From Saccharopolyspora sp. NFXS83 (GTDB taxonomy: Bacteria; Actinomycetota; Actinomycetes; Mycobacteriales; Pseudonocardiaceae): a stretch of DNA of 64,000 nucleotides. The translations under genes were made by a program, and so were the position numbers. The notes below the pieces were generated by a model that saw nothing but the letters and a program-made list of their open reading frames with translations, was not told where the DNA came from and searched no databases. The DNA lies in the NCBI RefSeq assembly GCF_026241095.1, contig NZ_JAPFGB010000019.1:1-64000 (forward strand). The letters are read 5' to 3'. Positions 32,485 to 42,767 of the stretch are shown here, piece by piece (the stretch's first letter is position 1; each line of letters opens with the position of its first letter).

Positions 32485-33711
32485 GTGCAGCCGACCGACG
32501 AGATGCTCGATCACGTCCGTGACGTCCCGCTCTACCGGGAATCGCTGGCCGCCGGGGAATTTCCCGTGCTGGAGAAAGACATCATCGCCCGGGATTTCCC
32601 GGACAACTTCATGACGCCGGCCCTGGCCGAGGCGCTCGAGACCGGCGAGGCCGAGTTCGTGCTCTCCACCGGTACCAACCACGCGCGGATGCAGCTGATC
32701 CGTCCGCCCTACTTCCTGCTCAAGTCCTACTACCGCCTCTGGTCCGAGCACCCGGCGATCAAGCACACCTGGCATGCCGGCTGCCCGCGCGTATCGCTGA
32801 CCACCGTGCTGGCCACCGAGCACGTCGCACGGGTCAACGCCACCAGGCGCGGTGAGCCGCCCGCCGAGCACCCGCCGCTGTCGGATCGCCGGCTCGACGA
32901 GCGCACCGTCTACGTCAACCAGCAGCTGGATCCGGCGCTGTGGACCCGCGCCGACGTCGAGCGGATGGTGGCAGAGATCGAGCAGACCCGCGCCGACCAC
33001 CCAGCAGGCCGGTACCACCTCGACTGTTCCGGCTACCACCTCGCGCACCTCGTGACCAAAGTGCTGGAATTCGGCTTGACGCTGCCGGCGCCGTCGAGCA
33101 TCGTGCACGCCTACGAATACACACCGGACAACGTCGTCCGCTTCCTGCGCGGCCATTTCGACTGCCCGATCGTCGACCTGTTCGGCAGCACCGAGCTGGG
33201 CTACCTGTACTACAGCGCCGGTGAGGACACCTATCGGCCGTACCTGGATCAGATGTCGGTGGAACTGATTCCGGTGGAGCCGGGAAGCACGCTGTACGCG
33301 CTGATCGTCTCCAGCGTTCGCAACGAGTGGATGCCACTGATCCGCTACCGCTCCGGCGACCTCGCCCGCACCGCGGACGGTTCCGCCGACCCGGCGCGGA
33401 TCTCCCGCTTCTGCGGCAGGGAGAAGGAACTGATCCGTGTCGGCTCCGCGTTGCTGTGCCACGGCGACCTCGACCGCTGGATCGGACGGACGGCGCCGGA
33501 GGTGTTCGTCTACCGGCTGCGCCGCGGCGCAGGGCAGACGGCCGAGCTCGAGTACACGACCTTCGATCGGCGGCCGACCGACACCACCGCTTTGGTCGCG
33601 GCGCTCGCCGAGCACCTGGAGCTGGCGGTGCAGCCGGTGCACCGCGAGCACATCCCGATCGGCACCTCCGGCAAGTACGCCTGGCTGCATCCCGAATCCC
33701 GCGTCCGCTGA
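32485..33711 (+). CDS. PaaK/F390-synthetase-like adenylate-forming enzyme
   Basis: About 408 residues of the phenylacetate-CoA ligase/coenzyme F390 synthetase/LuxE branch of ANL enzymes. Visible motifs: F-V-L-S-T-G-T-N-H (the T-S-G-T-T-G-type nucleotide loop), V-D-L-F-G-S-T-E-L-G (aromatic-x-S-T-E), L-I-R-Y-R-S-G-D-L-A (ribose-binding Asp), G-R-E-K-E-L-I-R-V-G (hinge) and G-T-S-G-K-Y near the C-terminus. It would activate a carboxylate as an acyl-AMP. Immediately after the peptide gene, it could adenylate the peptide C-terminus or attach an acid to it (inference). The start is uncertain: GTG 32485 or ATG 32503, both with weak ribosome sites. Confidence 0.8.
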   Translation: MQPTDEMLDHVRDVPLYRESLAAGEFPVLEKDIIARDFPDNFMTPALAEALETGEAEFVLSTGTNHARMQLIRPPYFLLKSYYRLWSEHPAIKHTWHAGCPRVSLTTVLATEHVARVNATRRGEPPAEHPPLSDRRLDERTVYVNQQLDPALWTRADVERMVAEIEQTRADHPAGRYHLDCSGYHLAHLVTKVLEFGLTLPAPSSIVHAYEYTPDNVVRFLRGHFDCPIVDLFGSTELGYLYYSAGEDTYRPYLDQMSVELIPVEPGSTLYALIVSSVRNEWMPLIRYRSGDLARTADGSADPARISRFCGREKELIRVGSALLCHGDLDRWIGRTAPEVFVYRLRRGAGQTAELEYTTFDRRPTDTTALVAALAEHLELAVQPVHREHIPIGTSGKYAWLHPESRVR

Positions 33712-33736
33712 GCACCACACACGTCAGGAGCCCACC

Positions 33737-34231
33737 GTGCCCGTCACTCCCGCCGAACTGCGGTCCCTGCTGGGCGAGGACCTGCACAGCGAGGCAGTCG
33801 CGCACTTCGCCGCCAAGACCGGCCATCCGACCGAGTACGTGCGGCGCCAAGTCCTGGAATGCCTGCGCTACCTGTACCTGGTCTCCTCCCACCAGGACCA
33901 GCTGGCAGGCACGTTCTTGCCGGTGGAGCAGGAGATCGACGAGGTGTGGCACTACCTCATCCTGCAGACTCGGGAGTACCGGGAAATCTGCGCCCGGTTG
34001 CCCGGCGGGTTCTTCATCGAGCACCGCAGCATCAGCTACACCGAGTACGCCGAGGAGGCTCCGCGCGAGCGGACCGCGGCGGAGGCGCTGCGGTGGATTC
34101 CGCTCTACCAGGCGGCTTTCGGTCCTTACGACGAGGACGCGCTGCCGCACTGGACGATGGTCCGCTTCCTGCACGAGGAGTTGAACATGTCGATGGCTAC
34201 CATCGCCGAGCTGGACATGGCCTCGATCTGA
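33737..34231 (+). CDS. Glycine-rich-domain-like (GRDP-like) protein
   Basis: 164-residue soluble protein. Its centre reads E-Q-E-I-D-E-V-W-H-Y-L-I-L-Q-T-R-E-Y with a Cys after (residues about 65-85), matching the E-x-D-x-x-W-H-x-x-x-L-x-T-x-x-Y-x-x-x-C signature of the glycine-rich domain-containing protein-like family. A second His follows in F-F-I-E-H-R. The pattern could bind metal. No function is established for bacterial members as far as I know. GTG 33737 has AGGAG 6 nt upstream, 25 bp after the ligase, so the peptide, ligase and this gene form one operon. Confidence 0.68.
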   Translation: MPVTPAELRSLLGEDLHSEAVAHFAAKTGHPTEYVRRQVLECLRYLYLVSSHQDQLAGTFLPVEQEIDEVWHYLILQTREYREICARLPGGFFIEHRSISYTEYAEEAPRERTAAEALRWIPLYQAAFGPYDEDALPHWTMVRFLHEELNMSMATIAELDMASI

Positions 34232-34246
34232 GCCCGAGCCTCGGGC
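34232..34246. terminator. Short hairpin between converging operons
   Basis: GCCCGA (34232-34237) pairs with TCGGGC (34241-34246) around a 3-nt loop. It fills most of the gap between the GRDP-like gene (stop 34231) and the MFS gene on the other strand (34251). Confidence 0.4.
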
Positions 34247-34250
34247 GGGG

Positions 34251-35636
34251 TCAGTAGCGCCCGGTCACCGCACGGCGCCCGGTCACCGCCACCGCGATCC
34301 CGACCGCGAGCTGCACCGCCAGCACGGCGGCGAAGGCGGCGGCGTGACCGGTGCCGACGAGTCCGGTGTAGACCGATCCGAGCGCGGCGACGCCGACCGC
34401 CATCGAGCCCTGTTGCGCGGTCACCAGCACTCCGCCGCCGACCCCGGCGTACTTGGCGGGCACCGCACCCAGCACGGAGATCTGCGACGACCCGACCACC
34501 AGTGCCTGGCCCGCTCCGATCAGCACCATTCCCGGCAGCACCCACCACACCGCGCCGCCGAGCAGCAGCACGCCCAGCAGCCACACCACACCCGCGGCCT
34601 GCACCCACGCCCCGGCGCCCAGCACGCCGTCCCCGAGTTTCGTGCGCAGCCCCGGCACGGCGAACGAGCCGGCCAGGAACGCCGCCGACATCGGTGCGAC
34701 GGCCAGCCCGGCCAGCGCCGGGTCGAGCCCGAACCCGTTCTGCAGGGTCAGCGGTAGTGCGAACAGGTACCCGGCCCAGCCCGCCAAGAACGGCGCCACG
34801 AGCATCAGCCCGCCGCGCACCCGTCGTTCGGTCAGCACCGACGGTGGTAACAGCGGTACCCGGCCCTGCGCGACGACCTGGTTTTCCGTGCGCCACAACG
34901 CGACCGCCGCGACCGGTACCAGGGCCAGGAGTGCGACGGTCCACCACGGCCAGCCCAGCAACGGCCCCCGGTTGAGCGCGAGCAGCAGCAAGACGATCGT
35001 GGTCGTCAACAACGCGGTGCCGCGCAGGTCGACGCCGACCGGATGCGGCGCCCGGGTGTCGGGCACCAGCAGCAGGGCGAGCACCGTCGCCGCGATCCCG
35101 AGCGGCAGGTTCACCAGGAAGATCAGCCGCCACGAGGTGCCCCACAGATCGGCCTGCACGAGCGCTCCGCCCAGCAGCAGCCCGAGGATCGCGGACAATC
35201 CGCTGATCGCGGCGTAGTGGCTCATCGCCCGCGGCCGGCGTTCGGCGTCCACGGCGGCCTGGATCGTGCCCAGTGCCTGCGGCGGGATCAGCGCCGCTGC
35301 CGCGCCCTGCAGGACGCGCGCGGCCACCAGCCATTCGCCCGACCCGGCCAGCGCGCACAGCAGCGAGGCGAAGGTGAACACCACCAGCCCGGCGACGAGA
35401 ACGCGCTTGCGCCCGTAGGAGTCACCGAGGCGCCCGCCCAGCACCAGCAAGACGGTAAACGCCGATCCGTACCCGGCCACCACCAGCTCCAGGTCGGCGC
35501 CGGAGGTGCCGAGGTCCGCCGCGATGGTGGGCAGCGCGACGTTGACGATGAAGGAATCCATCATCGGCAGCAGCGCGGCCAGTAGCACCACCGCGATCCC
35601 GGTCGAGCCCAGCTTCGGCCGCTCCACGGTGATCAT
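34251..35636 (-). CDS. MFS drug exporter, DHA2 (EmrB/QacA) type
   Basis: 461-residue transporter with about 14 predicted membrane segments. It shows the DHA2 hallmarks: P-M-M-D-S-F-I-V-N-V-A-L-P-T-I in TM1, G-R-L-G-D-S-Y-G-R-K-R as motif A, and R-V-L-Q-G-A-A-A-A-L-I-P in motif B. It is a proton-driven exporter of small molecules. ATG 35636 overlaps the upstream flavin monooxygenase stop by 4 bp (ATGA), so the two are cotranslated. Tail-to-tail with the peptide operon, it is a candidate exporter for that product (inference). Confidence 0.92.
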   Translation of the reverse strand: MITVERPKLGSTGIAVVLLAALLPMMDSFIVNVALPTIAADLGTSGADLELVVAGYGSAFTVLLVLGGRLGDSYGRKRVLVAGLVVFTFASLLCALAGSGEWLVAARVLQGAAAALIPPQALGTIQAAVDAERRPRAMSHYAAISGLSAILGLLLGGALVQADLWGTSWRLIFLVNLPLGIAATVLALLLVPDTRAPHPVGVDLRGTALLTTTIVLLLLALNRGPLLGWPWWTVALLALVPVAAVALWRTENQVVAQGRVPLLPPSVLTERRVRGGLMLVAPFLAGWAGYLFALPLTLQNGFGLDPALAGLAVAPMSAAFLAGSFAVPGLRTKLGDGVLGAGAWVQAAGVVWLLGVLLLGGAVWWVLPGMVLIGAGQALVVGSSQISVLGAVPAKYAGVGGGVLVTAQQGSMAVGVAALGSVYTGLVGTGHAAAFAAVLAVQLAVGIAVAVTGRRAVTGRY

Positions 35637-37228
35637 GCGGTGCGGAACCCCCGGTAGTCCTCGGCCGCGACCGCGTCGCAGATCCGCCGGTAAGCGTCCA
35701 GCCCGCCGGCGAACGGCGCGAACACCCGCGCCTTGCCTTCGATGTTGGCGCCCAGGTAGTAGGAATCGGTGCGCGGATAGAGCGTGCCGCTTGCCAGCTC
35801 GGCGAGCCGGGCCGCCCACTCGTCCTGGAAGGGTTCCAGCGCCTCGACCTCGGTGAGCTCGTGCTCCCGGGCGTGCACGAGCAGGTCGCGCACCCATTCG
35901 ACGTGATGCTCGATCGCGCGCAGCACGTTGGACAGGACCATGGTGCTTCCCGGGCCGGTGAGGGTGAACAGGTTCGGGAACCCGGCCATCGCCAGACCGA
36001 GATAGCTGCGCGGACCGTCCCGCCAGACCTCGGTGAGCGCCCGGCCGTCGCGGCCGGTGATGCCCAGGCGGGTCAGCGCCCCGGTGAAGGCGTCGAATCC
36101 GGTGGCCAGCACGAGCACGTCCAGCTCGTGATCGCCGCCGATGGTGCGGACCCCCGTGCGGGTCAACTCCTGGATCGGATCGGCGCGCAGATCGACGAGC
36201 CTGACGTGCGGGAGGTTGAACGTCTCGTAGTAACCGTCATCGACGCACAGTCGCTTGGTGCCGATCGGATAGCCGGTCGGGGTGAGCGCCCGCGCGGTGG
36301 CCGGGTCGTGTACCTGCTCGCGCACTCGGTCGCGGAAGTAGTCCGCCAGCACGGCGTTCGCCCTCAGGTCACGACCGGTGTCGGTGAACGTCGCGACGAT
36401 GTGCGTGCCACCGCGAGCCCACCTCGCGTCGAGTTCGACGGCACGCTCGGCCGGGTCGGTCTCGAGGGCGGCCTTGCCGGTACCGATCACGGCGTGACCG
36501 AACCGGGTGGTGCGTGCGTCGTGCACCTGCTGCTCGTAGCGGGCGACCGCGGCGTTGCGCTCCTGCTGGGTCAGCGGGCGGTTGCGGGCGGGGACGCTGA
36601 AGTTGGCCGTGCGCTGGAACACCACCAGCTCTGCGGCTTCCTTGGCCAGCTCGGGCACCACCTGGATCCCGGAGGATCCGGTGCCGATCACCCCGACGCG
36701 ACGCCCTGCCAGCTCGACCGGCTCGGCAGGCCACCGGGAGGTGCGCAGCACCGTTCCACCGAAGCGCTCCCAGCCCGGGATGGGCGGCGTGTGCGCCGCG
36801 GACATGCAGCCCACGGCCGTGACCACGAACCGCGCGCGGACGCGTTCACCGGTGTCGGTGGTCAGGTTCCACGCGCCGTCCTCGAAGGCCGCGCCGGTGA
36901 CCGTGGTGCCGAAGGTGATGTGCGGCAACAATCCGCGCCGGTCGGCGAAATGCTCGGCGTAGCGCAGGATTTCCGGCTGGGCGGCGAACCGCTCGGACCA
37001 CTGCCAGGTCTCGTGCAGCTCTGGGTCGTGCAGGTAGGCGTAGTCCACGCTCTCCACGTCGCACCGGGCACCGGGATAGCGGTTCCAGAACCAGGTGCCG
37101 CCGACTCCGATGGCCGATTCGTAGGCATGGCAGGAGAACTCGTATCTGCGGAGCTGGTCGAGCATGTGCAGTCCGGCGAAGCCGGCCCCGATCACCGCGA
37201 TGTCCAACACGGCGTCGAGATTACACAT
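35633..37228 (-). CDS. Flavin-containing (Baeyer-Villiger-like) monooxygenase
   Basis: 531-residue two-dinucleotide-fold flavoprotein. FAD motif I-G-A-G-F-A-G-L near the N-terminus, N-R-Y-P-G-A-R-C-D typical of Baeyer-Villiger monooxygenases, NADP motif V-I-G-T-G-S-S-G-I-Q-V, and L-V-L-A-T-G-F-D. The class fingerprint F-x-G-x-x-x-H-x-x-x-W reads F-G-G-T-V-L-R-T-S-R-W, so the usual His is Arg and the reaction may differ. ATG 37228 is used; GTG 37210 is an alternative, 7 nt after a TAATCT -10-like box. It is cotranscribed with the MFS exporter. Confidence 0.9.
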   Translation of the reverse strand: MCNLDAVLDIAVIGAGFAGLHMLDQLRRYEFSCHAYESAIGVGGTWFWNRYPGARCDVESVDYAYLHDPELHETWQWSERFAAQPEILRYAEHFADRRGLLPHITFGTTVTGAAFEDGAWNLTTDTGERVRARFVVTAVGCMSAAHTPPIPGWERFGGTVLRTSRWPAEPVELAGRRVGVIGTGSSGIQVVPELAKEAAELVVFQRTANFSVPARNRPLTQQERNAAVARYEQQVHDARTTRFGHAVIGTGKAALETDPAERAVELDARWARGGTHIVATFTDTGRDLRANAVLADYFRDRVREQVHDPATARALTPTGYPIGTKRLCVDDGYYETFNLPHVRLVDLRADPIQELTRTGVRTIGGDHELDVLVLATGFDAFTGALTRLGITGRDGRALTEVWRDGPRSYLGLAMAGFPNLFTLTGPGSTMVLSNVLRAIEHHVEWVRDLLVHAREHELTEVEALEPFQDEWAARLAELASGTLYPRTDSYYLGANIEGKARVFAPFAGGLDAYRRICDAVAAEDYRGFRTA

Positions 37229-37278
37229 AACAGACAATCCGCCTGCACCAGTCAGTGGTGATCCAGATGATGTTCCGG

Positions 37279-38127
37279 TCAGATCGTGATGTGGTCGGCG
37301 AGTTGTTCGGCGGCGGTGCGCGGTGCGCGGCCGAGTAACTCGGCCAGCATCGGAGCGCTCCCCGCGAAGTGTCCGCCGCGGGCGGCGCGGAACAGGCTGA
37401 GCGTCATCCGCGCGAGGAATTCCGGAGTGCCGTCCGCGATTCGCCGCGCGACCCAGTCTTCGTCGCCGACGACGACGCGTTCGATGGTGCGCCCGGTGAG
37501 TTCGGAGGCGATCCCCGCGAAGTCGTCGAGGGTGGCGGCCGGTGCGGACAGCGTGACCGGGCCGTCGAAAGTGCGCTCGCCTGCGAGGATGACCGCTGCG
37601 GCCTCGGCCAGGTCGGCGCGATCGGTCCACGGGATGGGACCGTCCGCCGGTTCGGCGATCACCCCGGTCCGCTGCCAGGGACCGAGCAGCAGTCCGAGGT
37701 CGCCGAAGAAGCCGTAGCGCAGCGCGGTCCAGGCGACTCCGGAGTCGGCGAGGAGCGACTCGGTGGCGGCATGCGCGGCGGCCGGGGGATACGGGCCGCC
37801 GACGGCGCCTTGCTGGCTGGTGTAGAGGATCCGCCGGGCGCCGGCGTCGACCGCGGCGTCGATCGCGGTGCGGTGCTGGCCGACCACGTCCGCCGCCGGA
37901 TCGTTGGAGCTCACCAGGAGCACCTGCTCGGCACCGGCGAAGGAGTCGCGCAGCGCGACCGGGTCGTCGTAGGAGCCCTGCCGCACCCGCACGCCGCGGT
38001 CGGCGAAGTGCTGCGCCTTGGCGGCGTCGCGCGCGCTGACGGCGACCCGATCGGCCGGTACCAGCTGGAGGAGGTGCTCGACGGTCGCTCCGTTGAGAGC
38101 GCCGGTGGCTCCCGTGACGACGATCAT
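37279..38127 (-). CDS. NmrA-like NAD(P)-binding protein
   Basis: 282-residue atypical SDR of the NmrA/QOR2-like group: I-V-V-T-G-A-T-G-A-L-N-G-A-T at the N-terminus, V-L-L-V-S-S-N-D, and R-I-L-Y-T-S-Q-Q-G. It lacks the Y-x-x-x-K pair and probably acts as a redox sensor or quinone reductase-type enzyme. It diverges from a TetR regulator at 38276, and both promoters lie between two TetR-like operators. ATG 38127 follows GAGG by 8 nt. Confidence 0.88.
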   Translation of the reverse strand: MIVVTGATGALNGATVEHLLQLVPADRVAVSARDAAKAQHFADRGVRVRQGSYDDPVALRDSFAGAEQVLLVSSNDPAADVVGQHRTAIDAAVDAGARRILYTSQQGAVGGPYPPAAAHAATESLLADSGVAWTALRYGFFGDLGLLLGPWQRTGVIAEPADGPIPWTDRADLAEAAAVILAGERTFDGPVTLSAPAATLDDFAGIASELTGRTIERVVVGDEDWVARRIADGTPEFLARMTLSLFRAARGGHFAGSAPMLAELLGRAPRTAAEQLADHITI

Positions 38128-38179
38128 GCTCGTGGCCTCGCTTCTCCTGTGCCCGCACCCGTCGCGGTGCGGATTAAGT

Positions 38180-38240
38180 TGACCTGACGGGTCAGTTTTG
38201 AGTGCGTCGCCGACGGTAGGTAAACTGACCGGGCAAGTCA
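38180..38240. promoter_or_regulatory. Two TetR-type operators over a divergent promoter
   Basis: Two related inverted repeats: TGACC-N5-GGTCA (38180-38194) and TGACC-N5-AGTCA (38226-38240). Between them on the plus strand are -35 TTGAGT (38198-38203), 17-bp spacer and -10 TAAACT (38221-38226), serving the TetR gene. The second operator overlaps the -10 and start site. The first lies on the NmrA-gene side. This is classic TetR autoregulation plus control of the divergent gene. Confidence 0.75.
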
Positions 38241-38275
38241 ACTTGCTGGACGAGATGCGGAGGAGGGGTGCGCAC

Positions 38276-38857
38276 ATGACCGGCGGGACGCCCCGGCTTC
38301 GCGCCGACGCCCAGCGCAACGCGGAGCAGATCCGCCGCGCCGCGATCAACGCCTTCCATGGCCGGGGGCTGACCGTGCGGCTGGAAGAGGTCGCCGAGGC
38401 GGCGGGCGTGAGCAAGGCGACGATCTTCAACCGGTTCGGCGGTCGGATCGGCCTCATCGAAGCCGTCATCGAAGAGGTCGTCGCGAACGAGCTGCACGCG
38501 ATCATCGACCGCACCCGCGGCATCGACGACATCGCGGAGCGGATCGCGCACTACGTCACCGCGCTCCGCGACCTCCAGTACCGCCAGCCCGCCGCCAACG
38601 ACGTCATGCTGCAGGTGTTTCCGCACTCGCGGCAGCTCATGGGGATCTGCCGAGCGGCCGGTGAGATGAACGACGAACTGATCAAGGCGGGCCGCAACGC
38701 CGGTGCGCTGCGGCCGGAGTTCACGGCCGACGATCTGCAGGCGCTCATCCACGACAACGCGCTCGCCCTCAAGCACGGCACCCGCCCGCACCGCCACGAC
38801 TACGACCGCCGCACCCGCTACCTCCTCGACGGCATCCGCGGGCACCCCGGCGGATGA
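38276..38857 (+). CDS. TetR-family transcriptional regulator
   Basis: 193-residue repressor. The N-terminal HTH is visible: R-R-A-A-I-N-A-F-H-G-R-G-L-T-V-R-L-E-E-V-A-E-A-A-G-V split over helices, then V-S-K-A-T-I-F-N-R-F-G-G-R. The C-terminal part is helical and ligand-binding. ATG 38276 has GGAGGAGGGG about 8 nt upstream; the longer frame from 38198 would run through the operators and is rejected. Divergent from the NmrA gene, it likely represses both. Confidence 0.9.
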   Translation: MTGGTPRLRADAQRNAEQIRRAAINAFHGRGLTVRLEEVAEAAGVSKATIFNRFGGRIGLIEAVIEEVVANELHAIIDRTRGIDDIAERIAHYVTALRDLQYRQPAANDVMLQVFPHSRQLMGICRAAGEMNDELIKAGRNAGALRPEFTADDLQALIHDNALALKHGTRPHRHDYDRRTRYLLDGIRGHPGG

Positions 38858-38916
38858 CGCGGTGGCGCGGCAGGGCCCGTCGCGGGCAGAGCAGTTCAGA
38901 CGAGGAGCGGGAATTC

Positions 38917-40098
38917 ATGACCGAGGTGGCCGTGCGCGAGCAGGCCGGCAAGTCCGGCCGGGAGCGCTTCGCGGAGTTCCTGCGGATCTACGCGTCGTTG
39001 AACACCCGCGTCGCCTACGCCACCGATCTGGGCATCCCGCTGGACTGGGTCCCCGGCTACCGCGCGCCGGAACCGGGGCGCCGCCGGGGCCGGGCGCGGC
39101 GCACCGAGCCGACCGGGCTGGAATGGCTCAACTGGTGCGTGCGCAACGACTTCGCCTCGTTCGCCGACGTGCGCGTCGAGCACGTCGAGCGGTGGTTGGA
39201 GGAACTCGCGCGCGCCGGGTACCGGGACGCGACGCGGGCCCGGATGCTCTCGGCGGTCTCGGCGTTCTACCAGAAGTACCTGCTGCGCGAAGGCCTCGCC
39301 GCGCACAACCCGGCGGCGCTGGTGGACCGCTCCGCCCAGCACCTCAACCGGGCGGGCGGCACGCCGTCGCAGACGGCGATGTGGTCGTTCGAGGCGTGCC
39401 GGGCGCTGCTGCTGGCCGCGCACCTGCTGGCCGGGGAGAGCCGCAACGGGCTGCGCGACCGCGCCATGGTCGAGGTGCTGATCGGCACCGGGGTGCGCGC
39501 GGAGGAACTGGTCGGGGTGAACCTCGACGACTACCTCCGGCCCACGCCGGGTGGTTCGGCGGCGTTGCGGGTGCACGGCAAGGGCGCCAAAGACCGCCGC
39601 GTGGCGCTGGCCGCGCCGGTCGCCGACGCCGTCGAGGCGTACCTGGCGGTGCGCGGGGAGACCGCCGTTCCGGCGTTGCCGGGCCAGGTCGGGCACCGGC
39701 CTCCCCGGCCGCTGCTGATCACCGGGACCGGGCGGCGGGTGCACGTCTCCCACGTGCAGGCGGTGCTGCGGCGGCTGTGCGCGACGTTCGCCCCCGCGCC
39801 CGACGCGCCCGCGCCGCGTTCCCGGTGGTTGCGGGAGCTGCTGGCGGGGGAGCAGGCCGCGCTCATCGCCACCCACCTGGGCCCGTTGCGGGACACGATC
39901 CACCCGCATTCGGCGCGGCACTCCTACGCCACGCACGCGATCACCCGCGGCGCTGAACCCCGCCAGGTGCAGCACGACCTCGGCCACGCCGCGCTGTCGA
40001 CGACCGAGGGCTACCTGCACGACGCCGACGGTCTCGCGCAGTCGGCGGCGCACGAGCTGTCGCCCGCGCTGCACCGCGGCTGGCTGCCCGCCCGGTGA
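38917..40098 (+). CDS. Tyrosine recombinase/integrase (XerC/D-like)
   Basis: 393-residue site-specific recombinase. It has an N-terminal SAM-like DNA-binding domain (E-W-L-N-W-C-V-R-N-D-F-A-S-F) and a catalytic domain with the full set: Arg in G-V-R-A-E-E-L, Lys in G-K-G-A-K-D-R-R, H-x-x-R in H-P-H-S-A-R-H-S-Y, His in L-G-H-A-A-L and Tyr in E-G-Y-L-H. ATG 38917 follows GAGGAG by about 9 nt; an in-frame ATG at 38854 overlaps the TetR stop but adds a non-conserved Arg-rich stretch. No att site, tRNA, transposase or phage gene is visible nearby, so it is an orphan. Confidence 0.9.
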   Translation: MTEVAVREQAGKSGRERFAEFLRIYASLNTRVAYATDLGIPLDWVPGYRAPEPGRRRGRARRTEPTGLEWLNWCVRNDFASFADVRVEHVERWLEELARAGYRDATRARMLSAVSAFYQKYLLREGLAAHNPAALVDRSAQHLNRAGGTPSQTAMWSFEACRALLLAAHLLAGESRNGLRDRAMVEVLIGTGVRAEELVGVNLDDYLRPTPGGSAALRVHGKGAKDRRVALAAPVADAVEAYLAVRGETAVPALPGQVGHRPPRPLLITGTGRRVHVSHVQAVLRRLCATFAPAPDAPAPRSRWLRELLAGEQAALIATHLGPLRDTIHPHSARHSYATHAITRGAEPRQVQHDLGHAALSTTEGYLHDADGLAQSAAHELSPALHRGWLPAR

Positions 40099-40107
40099 CC
40101 TGGCCGG

Positions 40108-42716
<2,609 letters not shown>

Positions 42717-42727
42717 GCGCCGTTGCG

Positions 42728-42765
42728 CCACCGCTCGCCGGGCACGTCGGCCCGGCGAGCGGTGG
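42728..42765. terminator. Perfect 16-bp bidirectional terminator hairpin
   Basis: 42728-42743 pairs exactly with 42750-42765 around a 6-nt loop. It sits between the converging monooxygenase (stop 42716) and PPOX gene (stop 42768). Confidence 0.85.
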
Positions 42766-42767
42766 GG

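Noticed and set aside
38198-38275. Longer TetR start at 38198
   Set aside because: It would place both the promoter and an operator inside the coding sequence, while ATG 38276 has a strong GGAGGAGGGG site.
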